Shown here: positions 33,772-42,615 of the stretch, piece after piece
How positions within the stretch are numbered: the first letter of the stretch is position 1
How the letters are laid out: each line of letters opens with the position of its first letter
The notes under the pieces: model-generated
What the model saw: only the letters and a program-made list of their open reading frames with translations
What the model was told of the DNA's origin: nothing
Databases searched by the model: none
DNA from: Achromobacter insolitus
GTDB taxonomy: Bacteria > Pseudomonadota > Gammaproteobacteria > Burkholderiales > Burkholderiaceae_B
Assembly: GCF_002209555.1 (NCBI RefSeq)
Contig: NZ_NJIF01000003.1
Span: 496,001 to 560,000, forward strand
DNA: 64,000 nt
Direction: 5' to 3'
Program-made: the position numbers and the translations under genes

Positions 33772-35148
33772 ATGCCCCAGCCGCCCTCCCAGTCCCTGCT
33801 CGACGCCACGCTGCGCCGGACCGCCCGGCGCTACAGCGTGCCGGCCATCTCCCGTATTCCCACCGAGGGCGCCTCGCCCGCGACCGCGCTGGCTGTCGCC
33901 ATCGAACGGGCCCGCCTGTCGCTCGAAGCCGGCGGCACGCCACCGCCCGCGCTCAAGCACGCCTTTCTCGACGCCCTTGAGCGCCTGATCCGCGACGCCC
34001 TGCGCGAACCGGACGGCGATCCGGTGTTCCAGGCCATGCTGCTGCGGCATCGCCTTGCGTCCGTGCGCGAGTACGCTTCCCTGTCCGCCCGCGCCGCCCA
34101 GGATCGACGGGAGATCATCGCCGCCGCCAACGCTATAGCCCATCCCGCCAAGGTGGAGCGCATGCCCGCCGGCCCAGCTCGCGAAGCAATGGCAGCCCTG
34201 CACGCGGCAGCGGTGTCCGAATCATGGACGACGCTGCCCGCCGCAGCGCGCCATCTGCTCGCCCTGAGCTCGGCCACCGGCCAGCCGTCCGCCGCGGCGG
34301 CGCTGGACAGACTGCCCGCCAGCCCCGCCCTCGAACGTTTGCGGCGCCTGGACGAACTGGCCGCCGAGGACGAAGTTCGCCGCTACCGCGCGCTTTGGGA
34401 GCAGCAAGGCCCGCGTCCCGGCAGCGCCGGCGCCCTGGCCGAGGACAACGCGTCGCGGCGGCGCGGCGACGCCGTCGAGGCGCTGGCCCTGCAGGCGCTG
34501 CAAGCCCTGGCCCGCCGGCTCAACGACGCGGAAGGCCGGCAGGCATACCAGGCCGTGTCCTCGATGCGTGTTCCGCCAACCATCCCCGCCAACGCCGAAC
34601 GAGCCAAGAGTGAATGGGATGCCGCCTTGTTGCGCCGCTGCGCGGACGAAAACGCGCCGCCCGCCTGGGACCTCTGCCTGCTGCTGGAAGCCAAGGCTTC
34701 GGCCGACGCCGCCGCCACCGACTTCCCGCGCTTGCTGCGTGGGCTGCGCCTGCTGGCGCACGCAGATCCCCAGACGGATTACGCATTCAGCACTCGCCAG
34801 GGCCGGTTTGCCTTGCGCGGCGCGTCGCTGCGCGGGCTGCCCGTCGACGGCCCGCGGCTCGACGCGACCGTGCTTTACTTCTGCGACGGCCCGGCCGAAT
34901 CCATCCCGCGCCTGCTCAGCGCCGCCAGCCGCATGCAGCTGCTCTCCGCGCCGCCCAGCCTGGAATACGCCAGCCGCGCGGCGCAAGACCAGAACGCCGC
35001 CCAGGCTCTCGCGCCCGTCTGGCAACTGCTGCTGGAGTCGCCGCAGTGGGCAAGCGTGCTGCACCAATACCCGACGCTGTGCCAGGCGCGCGAGCTGATG
35101 GTGCACGCCGACGACCTGACGGACGCGATCAACGCCATCGCGGCTTGA
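33772..35148 (+). CDS. Protein of unknown function
   Basis: A 458-residue, Ala/Leu/Arg-rich, mostly helical soluble protein, no signal peptide or membrane segment. I do not recognise a domain. The middle (about 165-265) consists of amphipathic helices, and the C-terminal part (from about 300) has a globular mixture. High GC at third positions and an uninterrupted frame support a real gene. It follows the HbpS-like gene by 63 bases and converges on the dioxygenase-rhodanese gene. Confidence 0.8.
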   Translation: MPQPPSQSLLDATLRRTARRYSVPAISRIPTEGASPATALAVAIERARLSLEAGGTPPPALKHAFLDALERLIRDALREPDGDPVFQAMLLRHRLASVREYASLSARAAQDRREIIAAANAIAHPAKVERMPAGPAREAMAALHAAAVSESWTTLPAAARHLLALSSATGQPSAAAALDRLPASPALERLRRLDELAAEDEVRRYRALWEQQGPRPGSAGALAEDNASRRRGDAVEALALQALQALARRLNDAEGRQAYQAVSSMRVPPTIPANAERAKSEWDAALLRRCADENAPPAWDLCLLLEAKASADAAATDFPRLLRGLRLLAHADPQTDYAFSTRQGRFALRGASLRGLPVDGPRLDATVLYFCDGPAESIPRLLSAASRMQLLSAPPSLEYASRAAQDQNAAQALAPVWQLLLESPQWASVLHQYPTLCQARELMVHADDLTDAINAIAA

Positions 35149-35191
35149 CGCAGGCGCCGACCGCAGGCAGTCGGCCAATTGACCAGGCACT

Positions 35192-37396
35192 TCAGGCCTG
35201 CCCGATCAGCCGGATATCCTTGCTGCCGTCCCGCTCCAGTTGCTCCACCAGGCCGAGTTCCCAATCCAGGTACTCGCGAAAGCCTTGGTCCCGCGCAGCC
35301 AGGTCGTCGAACAGATAGGGGCTGATGCTTTGGTCGTCGTCCGCGGTCAGCACGCCTGCCGCGCCGCGGGACAGCTCCAGGCCCTGCGCCGCCCAGGCGC
35401 GCGTGCCGCCCAGCAGATAGCGCACCGGCCGTTGGCTGCGCCACGCCAGTTCGGCGGCGACCACGCTCGCCAATATGCCGTCGGCGGAGGTCAGCACGAT
35501 GGTCAGCTCCGGGTTTTCAGGCAGGAACTCGCTCAGACGATCGGGCACTGCGTAGCGGCAACCGGGTACGTGACCGCGCTCATACGCTAGCCGCGAATCC
35601 ACATCGAACAGCACGGCCGCGCCGTCCTCCAACGCGGATCGCAGCGCATCCGGCCGCAGCCCGGGCACGTCGGGGCGATACCGCAACACCCGGCGCGGTT
35701 CGGGTCCGCTTTGCCGCGCAGCCAAGGCGGGCGGCTGATACAGGTACACCTCCACCGCGCCCAGCTGCGCCAACCAGGCGCCAGTGGTCAAGGCCCGCAC
35801 CCCGTCCCAGTCCGCCAGCACCACCCGGGCGCGGCGCGTGGCCAGGTACTCGTCCGTGGCCTGCACCAACTGGCCGCCCGGCGCCCAGCGCCAGCCCTCC
35901 AGATGGCCGGCTTCGTATTCCTCCCGGGTGCGCACGTCGAATTTATAGAGCGTGCGCGCGCCCTGCTCCGCTTCGAATGCCCGCAGCGTGGCGCTGTCGA
36001 TATGCGCGATGCCCGCGCGGCGCGCCACGCCCTCCGCCCGCTGGCGGGCCGCGGCCTGCGTCTGCTCCGCCGGCTCTGGCAGCGTGGCGCGCCGTCCATA
36101 GGCCAGGTCGCGGCCCGACAGCAGCCACTCCATGGTGCCGTTGCGCAGGGACGCGACGCGATTGGGTATGCCCGCGTCGATCAGCGTCTGCGCGCCGACG
36201 ATGCTGCGGGTACGTCCGGCGCAGTTCACCACGACAAAGGTGTTGGGATCGGGTGCCAGCTCGCCGATGCGGTACACCAGCTCCGCGCCGGGCAGGCTGT
36301 GGGCGAAAGGCAGGGTGAAGTTCTGGAATTCCTCGGGCGTGCGACTGTCGACCACGACGATGTCCTCGCCGCGCGCCACCCGCTCGTCCAGTTCGTCCAC
36401 GTCTATCCAGGGTGTGCGCTTTTCGTGCTCGATGACTTCACCGAATGCCTTGCTGGGCACATTGGTCCCCGAGAACAGTTCCCGCCCCTCCCGTTCCCAG
36501 GCGTCGGTGCCGCCCGCCAGCACCGAAATGTCCGTCCAGCCCAGCCGCGCCAACTTCGCCGCGGCCTGGTGCGCCAGCGTCTCGTCATCGTCCACCAACA
36601 CGACGTGGGTATCGCGCCGTGGCACCAGCCGGTCGGCCAGCAGCTCCAGCCGCCATAAGGGCGCGGGCACGGCATGCAAGAGGTGGCGCCGGGCATGGCG
36701 GCCGGCTTCGCGCACGTCCAGCACCGCGATCTCGGCTGCACCGCGCAGTTCATCCTGCAAGGCCTGGCCCGAAATGCGCGCGTGATAGATGGCGGCGGGC
36801 GGTGAAAACCTGCGGTAGGTGCCCCCCGCCGTGCTTTCGAACACGACACGGCCATGCAGGCGATCAAGCGCCAGCCCATAGAAGTGCAAATGCGCGCCTG
36901 GCTGATCCCCCACCAGCTCGATGGTGTGCACGTCCTGCGGCCCCAGCACAATGGAGCTGCCCGGCTGCACGTCCACGCGCCCTACGTGAGTCAGCACGTC
37001 GCGCAACGGGTCCGCGCTGCGTTCACGCGCATACACCTCGTTGCGCTCATTGCCGTGCACGCCGGCAATGATGGCCCAGGTCGTATGGTCGTGCGGCGGT
37101 TGCGCCTTGCCCGGCGCGCCCAGGGAAAGGTATAGCGCGTAGCCGCCGTCCAGGTCTTCGGACAGCCGGTAGATGGCGGTCGGCCTGCCCGGCACCACCG
37201 CGAACGCGTCTTCCGGAAAGAGCTCGCGGCGCCTTCCCAAGGCCTCCAGCAATGTTGCGACCTCCGCCAGCTGCGCGCGCGTGGCGCTGGCCGCGTCAGG
37301 CGCGAGCCTGCGCGCCTGCGCGATGAATTCCCGCACGGCCTGCGCCCGTTCGGCGTGAATGTGCGCTGCCGCGGACGGATGAATAGATGTGCTCAT
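35192..37396 (-). CDS. Thiol-dioxygenase-like cupin fused to rhodanese repeats
   Basis: A 734-residue cytoplasmic fusion. Residues 1-200 form a cysteine-dioxygenase-type cupin with an iron triad His102, His104 (PPHDHTTW) and His157 (GPQDVHTIE). Four rhodanese-like units follow at about 215-315, 330-440, 470-565 and 585-695. Only the second keeps an active-site Cys (Cys392 in NCAGRTRS); the others have Asp or Ser/Ala there. Such fusions would oxidise a thiol or persulfide and pass sulfane sulfur. It lies next to a CysB-type regulator and a cystathionine-lyase-type gene, supporting a role in sulfur-amino-acid use. Confidence 0.88.
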   Translation of the reverse strand: MSTSIHPSAAAHIHAERAQAVREFIAQARRLAPDAASATRAQLAEVATLLEALGRRRELFPEDAFAVVPGRPTAIYRLSEDLDGGYALYLSLGAPGKAQPPHDHTTWAIIAGVHGNERNEVYARERSADPLRDVLTHVGRVDVQPGSSIVLGPQDVHTIELVGDQPGAHLHFYGLALDRLHGRVVFESTAGGTYRRFSPPAAIYHARISGQALQDELRGAAEIAVLDVREAGRHARRHLLHAVPAPLWRLELLADRLVPRRDTHVVLVDDDETLAHQAAAKLARLGWTDISVLAGGTDAWEREGRELFSGTNVPSKAFGEVIEHEKRTPWIDVDELDERVARGEDIVVVDSRTPEEFQNFTLPFAHSLPGAELVYRIGELAPDPNTFVVVNCAGRTRSIVGAQTLIDAGIPNRVASLRNGTMEWLLSGRDLAYGRRATLPEPAEQTQAAARQRAEGVARRAGIAHIDSATLRAFEAEQGARTLYKFDVRTREEYEAGHLEGWRWAPGGQLVQATDEYLATRRARVVLADWDGVRALTTGAWLAQLGAVEVYLYQPPALAARQSGPEPRRVLRYRPDVPGLRPDALRSALEDGAAVLFDVDSRLAYERGHVPGCRYAVPDRLSEFLPENPELTIVLTSADGILASVVAAELAWRSQRPVRYLLGGTRAWAAQGLELSRGAAGVLTADDDQSISPYLFDDLAARDQGFREYLDWELGLVEQLERDGSKDIRLIGQA

Positions 37397-37515
37397 GTGC
37401 TGACCCGATATCCAAGGAGAAGAAAGGATCAGCCTACGTGCGCCAGGTTTCGGCGGGAACGAAGGGATGCAACTATGGATATGCGCCGAGCGGTGGTTCG
37501 CCTGCGGCTTGCGCT

Positions 37516-38445
37516 TCAGGCTTCGCCTTTCAACTCGCGCTCCACGATTTCACGGGTCAGCGTGGGGACGAACATCTCCACGAAATGAAACGCGTAGCCC
37601 CGCAGCCATGCGCCACGACGTATCGCCAGCCGCGTCAGGTTGATCTCGAACAGATGGCGCGCGTCGATGGCGCGCAGGCGCGTGTCGCGTTCGGCGTCCC
37701 AAGCCACCGAGGCGACGATGCCGACCCCCAGCTCCAGTTCCACATAGGTTTTGATCACGTCCGCGTCCATCGCCGTCATGACGATATCCGGGGTGATGCC
37801 CGCCCGCGCGAAGGCCTCGTCGATATGCGCCCGGCCGGTGTAGCCGCGTCCGTATGTGATGATGGGATAGCGCGAAAGCTGTGACAGGCTGACACCGTCC
37901 TCCTGGCGCTCCAGCGGATGGCCGCGAGGCACGATGATGCTGTGGCTCCAGCGGTAGCACGGCAGGTTTACCAGCCCCGGATAGTCGGCCACGGCTTCCG
38001 TGGCCACGCCAATATCGGCTTCGCCTTCCAGCAGCATTTCGGACACCTGCTTGGGCGAACCCTGGTGCAGATGCAGTACCACCTCGGGATAGCGTTCGCG
38101 GAACTCCTTGATGACGGGAGGCAAGGCGTAGCGCGCCTGCGAATGGGTCGCCGCGATGGACAACACACCGCTGCGGCTGTCGGCATACTCCGCGCCAGCG
38201 TGGCGGATGTTGTCCGCGCATTGCAGGATCTGCTCGACCAGGGGCAGGATCAGTTCGCCGGGCGGAGTCAAGCCGATAAGCCGCTTGCCCGAGCGCACGA
38301 AGATGTCCACGCCCACCTCTTCCTCGAGCTCGCGGATCTGGCGGCTGACCCCGGGTTGAGAGGTATGCAGGCTCTCGGAAACGTCCGTCAGGTTGAAATC
38401 CTGCCGGACGGCTTCGCGCACGGAGCGCAATTGCTGGAAGTTCAT
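37516..38445 (-). CDS. CysB-type LysR regulator
   Basis: A 309-residue regulator with the CysB/Cbl signature MNFQQLRSVREAVRQDFNLT and the effector-site segment ATHSQARYALPPVI, which matches the CysB THTQ motif that binds sulfate or O-acetylserine. CysB proteins activate sulfur-acquisition genes. The ATG at 38445 gives the canonical N-terminus. It is 8 bases downstream of a VOC gene and upstream of the dioxygenase-rhodanese gene, so it probably governs this sulfur region. It may be the cell's main CysB or a paralogue. Confidence 0.92.
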   Translation of the reverse strand: MNFQQLRSVREAVRQDFNLTDVSESLHTSQPGVSRQIRELEEEVGVDIFVRSGKRLIGLTPPGELILPLVEQILQCADNIRHAGAEYADSRSGVLSIAATHSQARYALPPVIKEFRERYPEVVLHLHQGSPKQVSEMLLEGEADIGVATEAVADYPGLVNLPCYRWSHSIIVPRGHPLERQEDGVSLSQLSRYPIITYGRGYTGRAHIDEAFARAGITPDIVMTAMDADVIKTYVELELGVGIVASVAWDAERDTRLRAIDARHLFEINLTRLAIRRGAWLRGYAFHFVEMFVPTLTREIVERELKGEA

Positions 38446-38453
38446 TGCGCGCC

Positions 38454-38804
38454 TCAGCCCAGGAAAGCCAGCTGATTGCCGGAGGGGTCTTTCACGTACA
38501 TCACGCGCGGCTCGGCATTGGGCAAGGAACACACAGGATGGTGCCCCGCCCGCCGCAGGCGCGCCAGGATGTCGTCATAGGCGCGGGTCCTGAGGGCGAG
38601 GTAGTCGGGCTTCACTTCACGGCTGACCTCTTCCACCGGCGACAGCGACAAGGTCGCTTCGCCCAGCGCGAACAACAAGCGCTGGCCTCCGGTGCCGGCC
38701 ACCTCGTCCAGGCCGATGATATGCCGATAGAACTCGCGTACCGCCTCCTGCCGTTGAGCAAGAAAAGGAAGCTGCACCGATCCGATGGAAACAATAGTAG
38801 ACAT
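38454..38804 (-). CDS. VOC-family protein (glyoxalase-like)
   Basis: A 116-residue single-unit VOC protein ending DPSGNQLAFLG. His-containing metal positions are partly present (SVQLPF start, AYDDILARLRRAG, MYVKDPSGNQ). The ATG at 38804 is chosen over an upstream start because it begins the normal first strand. It is encoded just before the CysB-type regulator and is probably co-transcribed with it. Substrate unknown. Confidence 0.85.
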   Translation of the reverse strand: MSTIVSIGSVQLPFLAQRQEAVREFYRHIIGLDEVAGTGGQRLLFALGEATLSLSPVEEVSREVKPDYLALRTRAYDDILARLRRAGHHPVCSLPNAEPRVMYVKDPSGNQLAFLG

Positions 38805-38926
38805 GCCCTGCCGCCAATCATGGAACAAGGCAAATTCTAGTGGCCGCGGGTACTGACGGACAAAGAGGTAAACGTTGCTTCTACATAGCCGGAAACCCTA
38901 AAGAAAACCGCTCATTTGCATATGCA

Positions 38927-40141
38927 TCAGGCGCTGCGCCGCAAGGCCTCGCGCGTGGCCGCGAACGCGCGCTCCAGGTCACCGATCAGATCCAGCGGAC
39001 TTTCCAGGCCTAAGTGCAGCCGCACCACGGACGACGCGGGCAGGCCATCCCGCCAATAACGATGCTCGGCCAGGCGTTCCGGCGCGGCCTCCAGCGCCAG
39101 GCTTTCGTAGCCGCCCCAGGACGCGCCGATGGAGAAATAGCGCAAGGCATCAATGAAACGCGAGGCAGCCGACGCATCGGGATGACGGAATGCGAACGAC
39201 ACCAGGCCGCTGGCGCCGCTGAAGTCCCGCCGCCACACCGCGTGGCCGGGGTCTTGCGCCAGCGCGGGGTAATAGACGTTTGCCACATCGTCGTGCCGCG
39301 CCAGGTATTCAGCCACGGCCAGCGCGTTTTCATAATGCCGGGCCAGCCGCACATCCAGCGTGCGCAGGCCGCGCAAGGTCAGATAGGCATCATCCGCCCC
39401 CACCGACAGGCCTAGCGCGTCGTGGGTCGCGCCCAAGCGCGCGGCCAATTCAGCGCTGTCCACGGTCACCACGCCCATCATCACGTCGGAATGGCCCGCC
39501 AGGTACTTGGTCGCCGCCTGGATGGACAGGTGCGCGCCCAGGGCAAGCGGCTGATAGTAGAGACCACCGCTCCAGGTATTGTCCGCCGCCACCAGCACGC
39601 CGTGGCGCCGCGCGACCGCAGCCAACGCCGGCAGGTCCTGCACTTCGTACAAGAGCGAGCTGGGCGATTCCAGATACAGCAGGCGCGTATTCGGACGGAT
39701 AAGCGGCTCCAGGGCGTCCCGCGTGGCGGAGAAGTACTCCACCTCTATCCCGTAGCGCTGGAGCAGCGCGCGATCCACCTTGCGCACCGGCGAATAGACG
39801 CTGTCGGCCACCAGCGCGTGTTCGCCCGGCGCCAACGTCGCCAGCAACACCAGCACGATGGCGGACAGGCCTGAGGGCGCCAGCACCGTCCGGTAGCCTC
39901 CCTCAAGCGATGCCACTGCCTCTTCCAGCGCCTGATGAGTGTCCAGCCCGTGGCGGCCATAGGTGGCTATCCGCTCGCCGGCAGCGCGCTGCCGGCCCAG
40001 GGCAGCCTGCGTAGCCGTATCCGCAAAGCGCACGGTACTGGTACGTACCACCGGCACATTCACCGGTCCCGAGCCCTGAGTCAGTTCAGGCAAGCCGGCA
40101 TGCACCAGCCGGGTCTGGATGCGGGCATCTGACAGGCTCAT
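38927..40141 (-). CDS. metC: Cystathionine beta-lyase-type PLP enzyme
   Basis: A 404-residue Cys/Met-metabolism PLP enzyme. PLP Lys212 (ATKYLAGHSDVMMG), the cofactor-ring Asp187 (AADNTW) and the Tyr61/Arg63 (YGRHG) phosphate contact from the neighbour subunit are visible. GGAGG lies 8 bases before the ATG at 40141. Sequence type suggests a cystathionine beta-lyase acting on cystathionine, cystine or related sulfur amino acids; gamma-synthase or lyase relatives cannot be excluded. It is the last gene of an operon with a four-gene ABC importer, implying that the imported substrate is cleaved by it. Confidence 0.88.
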   Translation of the reverse strand: MSLSDARIQTRLVHAGLPELTQGSGPVNVPVVRTSTVRFADTATQAALGRQRAAGERIATYGRHGLDTHQALEEAVASLEGGYRTVLAPSGLSAIVLVLLATLAPGEHALVADSVYSPVRKVDRALLQRYGIEVEYFSATRDALEPLIRPNTRLLYLESPSSLLYEVQDLPALAAVARRHGVLVAADNTWSGGLYYQPLALGAHLSIQAATKYLAGHSDVMMGVVTVDSAELAARLGATHDALGLSVGADDAYLTLRGLRTLDVRLARHYENALAVAEYLARHDDVANVYYPALAQDPGHAVWRRDFSGASGLVSFAFRHPDASAASRFIDALRYFSIGASWGGYESLALEAAPERLAEHRYWRDGLPASSVVRLHLGLESPLDLIGDLERAFAATREALRRSA

Positions 40142-40203
40142 GAGCGCGCCTCCGGATATGCAGGCACAAGGTATGCAAAAGTCATGCGCAACTCCATCAA
40201 GGT

Positions 40204-41070
40204 TCACACCGCCAGGCGCAGCGGATCGATATGCAAATAGGTCTGTATGGGATCGGGCGCGGCATCGCGCAGCGGCGTTGCACCGACCGCGCGTTGCAGG
40301 AAAGCGCGCGTGCGTTCACTGGCGGGGGCCCCGAACAGCCGCGCCGGCGGCCCTGACTCCACGATGCGGCCGGCCTCCGTGAAGTACACGACGTCGCTGA
40401 TCTCTTCCGCAAAGCGCATTTCGTGTGTCACCAACACGCAGGTCAGACCGTCCTGCACCAACTCACGGATCACCGTCAGGACTTCCCCTACCATTTCCGG
40501 GTCCAGCGCCGACGTCACTTCATCGAACAGAATCAGCTCGGGCCGCAGCGCCAGCGCGCGCGCGATCGCGACACGCTGCTGCTGGCCGCCCGACAACTCG
40601 CCGGGATAGGCGTTTTGCTTGTGCTCCATCCGCACCTTGGCCAGCAACTCGCGAGCCCGCGCCTCGGCTTCGGCCCGAGGCAGCCCGCCCACTTTGATGG
40701 GCGAGATTGTCAGGTTCTCCAGCACGCTCAAGTGCGGGAACAGGTTGTACTGCTGGAACACAAAGCCCACACGCTTGCGCAACGCGATAAGTTCGGACTC
40801 GGTCTTCAGGGCATCGACGCGCACTCCGCCCACCTGGATCCGCCCGCGTTGCGGGCGCAATAGTCCCGTCATGCAGCGCAGGATGGTGGACTTGCCGGAG
40901 CCCGAAGGTCCGATGATGGACACCGCCTGGCCCTGCTTGACTTCGACGTCTATGCCCTTGAGCACCTCGGTCTGGCCAAACGCCAGATGCACGTCATGCA
41001 GGCTCACTAGCGATGTCTCGGCCGCGGAAGGGAAAGCGGCGGCGCGCGCCTCGAATTCAATAATGCTCAT
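40204..41070 (-). CDS. Amino-acid ABC transporter, ATP-binding subunit (sulfur cluster)
   Basis: A 288-residue ATPase with an N-terminal extension of about 20 residues. Walker [10 protein letters not shown] is at 54-62, signature [17 protein letters not shown], Walker B LFDEVTSALD (Val in place of the more usual Pro) and switch VTHEMRF. It overlaps the permease gene upstream by 14 bases and is followed after 62 bases by the cystathionine-lyase-type gene. The set probably imports cystine, cystathionine or a similar sulfur amino acid. Confidence 0.93.
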   Translation of the reverse strand: MSIIEFEARAAAFPSAAETSLVSLHDVHLAFGQTEVLKGIDVEVKQGQAVSIIGPSGSGKSTILRCMTGLLRPQRGRIQVGGVRVDALKTESELIALRKRVGFVFQQYNLFPHLSVLENLTISPIKVGGLPRAEAEARARELLAKVRMEHKQNAYPGELSGGQQQRVAIARALALRPELILFDEVTSALDPEMVGEVLTVIRELVQDGLTCVLVTHEMRFAEEISDVVYFTEAGRIVESGPPARLFGAPASERTRAFLQRAVGATPLRDAAPDPIQTYLHIDPLRLAV

Positions 41071-41875
41071 GGCGTCGTTCCAGATACCGCGTCCAGCGCG
41101 CGATGGGATAGCAATAGGCGAAGAAAAGCGCCAATAGCGTGAAATACACCAATATCGTGAAATCGGTGCGCGACACGGTATTGCTGGCTACCGTGGCGGC
41201 ATCGACCAGGTCGTGCACGCCCACCAGCGAGGCCAGCGACGTGCTCATGGTGATGCTGGCATACAGGTTCATCCAGGACGGCAGCATCCGCCGCAGGCAC
41301 TGCGGCAGGACGATCATCCGGAAGATCTGCGCGCGCCGAAACGCCAGGGATTGGGCCGCCTCCCATTGGGCGCTGGGAATGGACTGGATCGCGCCCCGGA
41401 AGATTTCCGCCACATTCGCGCTGGCTGGCAGCCCGAGGCCGATGACCACCTTGAGCCAGTCGGGAAATGGCAGCCGCCACCCTCCCAGCGCCAACTCGAA
41501 GGGAAACACATAGGTGGTGAAGTAAACCAGCACGAGGATGGGCGCATTGCGAAACAGCAACACGTAGGCGCGCGTCAATCGACGCAACAACGGCGATGGC
41601 GACAGCGAAACCGCGCCTACCACCAAGCCAGCCAGCGTGCCCAGCGCCATCGCCAGCACGCTGATCTGGATGTTCATCGCCAAGCCCCGCAACAAGGCCG
41701 GCCACCAATGCCACAACGCCAGCACGGCGGCGGGCGCCGTCCCCGTGGCCGCCCAGGCCAGGTTCAGCGCCGCCAGCGCCAACAGCAGCGCAAGCCAGGG
41801 ATCGCGCAACACCGCCGGCAGCCAAAGGCCCGTTGCCCCAGACCGGCGCGTCAGCAACACAAGATCATTGGCCAT
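41057..41875 (-). CDS. Amino-acid ABC transporter, permease 2 (sulfur cluster)
   Basis: A 272-residue permease, with an N-terminal extension (about 1-60) that carries an extra hydrophobic helix, then the five-helix core and the EAA loop (EIFRGAIQSIPSAQWEAAQS). It overlaps both its neighbours (by 11 and 14 bases). It forms a heterodimer with the other permease of the cluster. Confidence 0.92.
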   Translation of the reverse strand: MANDLVLLTRRSGATGLWLPAVLRDPWLALLLALAALNLAWAATGTAPAAVLALWHWWPALLRGLAMNIQISVLAMALGTLAGLVVGAVSLSPSPLLRRLTRAYVLLFRNAPILVLVYFTTYVFPFELALGGWRLPFPDWLKVVIGLGLPASANVAEIFRGAIQSIPSAQWEAAQSLAFRRAQIFRMIVLPQCLRRMLPSWMNLYASITMSTSLASLVGVHDLVDAATVASNTVSRTDFTILVYFTLLALFFAYCYPIARWTRYLERRHEHY

Positions 41876-42602
41876 AGCCAGGCATCCTCAAGCGTTCTTC
41901 CAGCCATTTCCCGACCAAGCCGACCAACCAGGTCAGCAGGCCGAAATACAGCAGGATGAGCAGCAATAGTTCCAGCACGTTGTCGCGGTAGGACCAGATC
42001 ATGATGGACTCATAGGTCACGTCGCCCACTGCGATGGCCGAGGCGATGGCGGTCATCTTCACCAGGTCCACCAGGTTATTGACCAGTGCCGGCAGCGCAA
42101 AGCGCACGGCCAGCGGCAACTGCACCTGCGTCAGTATCTGGCGGCGCGAGAACGCCAGCGAGCGCGCCGCTTCCATCGTTACCTCGGGCACCGCTTCGAT
42201 CCCCGCGCGCAGCGCCTCTGCGTGGAATACCCCTTTGTGCAGCGCCACCACGATCACGACCCACGCGAACGGCGCTATCGGACTGCCGCCGCCCAGCTTT
42301 TGCGTGATCAGCATGTTCAGCACCAGGAAGGCGCAGTACAGCTGCACCAGCGTGGGCGTATTGCGAGTGACTTCCACGAACGCTTGCAGCGGCCTGGCCA
42401 GCCAGGCTCTGCCACTGGTGAGGCCCGCTGCGATGAGAACGCCGAACAACAGGCTGACCGGGATGGTCCATGCACACAGTTGCAGCGTTACCCATAGCCC
42501 CCGGCCAAACGCGGACAACTCGCCCGCGTCTAGCACAAAGCCATAGTTCAGGCCCAGCGGCTTGAAAAAGCCGACCCAGGCTTGCAATGCCGATTCGAAC
42601 AT
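41865..42602 (-). CDS. Amino-acid ABC transporter, permease 1 (sulfur cluster)
   Basis: A 245-residue permease of the polar amino-acid family: hydrophobic segments near 35-60, 85-105, 115-130, 185-205 and 210-232, with the EAA loop EALRAGIEAVPEVTMEAARS. It follows the receptor gene by 13 bases and overlaps the next permease by 11. Confidence 0.92.
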   Translation of the reverse strand: MFESALQAWVGFFKPLGLNYGFVLDAGELSAFGRGLWVTLQLCAWTIPVSLLFGVLIAAGLTSGRAWLARPLQAFVEVTRNTPTLVQLYCAFLVLNMLITQKLGGGSPIAPFAWVVIVVALHKGVFHAEALRAGIEAVPEVTMEAARSLAFSRRQILTQVQLPLAVRFALPALVNNLVDLVKMTAIASAIAVGDVTYESIMIWSYRDNVLELLLLILLYFGLLTWLVGLVGKWLEERLRMPGYGQ

Positions 42603-42615
42603 GCCCGCGCCCGCC

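Noticed and set aside
32320..34203. Long minus-strand open frame opposite the response regulator and HbpS-like gene
   Set aside because: Antisense shadow: the plus-strand genes have full motifs and ribosome sites, the opposite frame has none.
35149..35191. GCCGAC/GTCGGC hairpin (35156-35175) as a terminator between convergent genes
   Set aside because: Only a 6-bp stem with an 8-base loop and no T-run on either strand; too weak to annotate.
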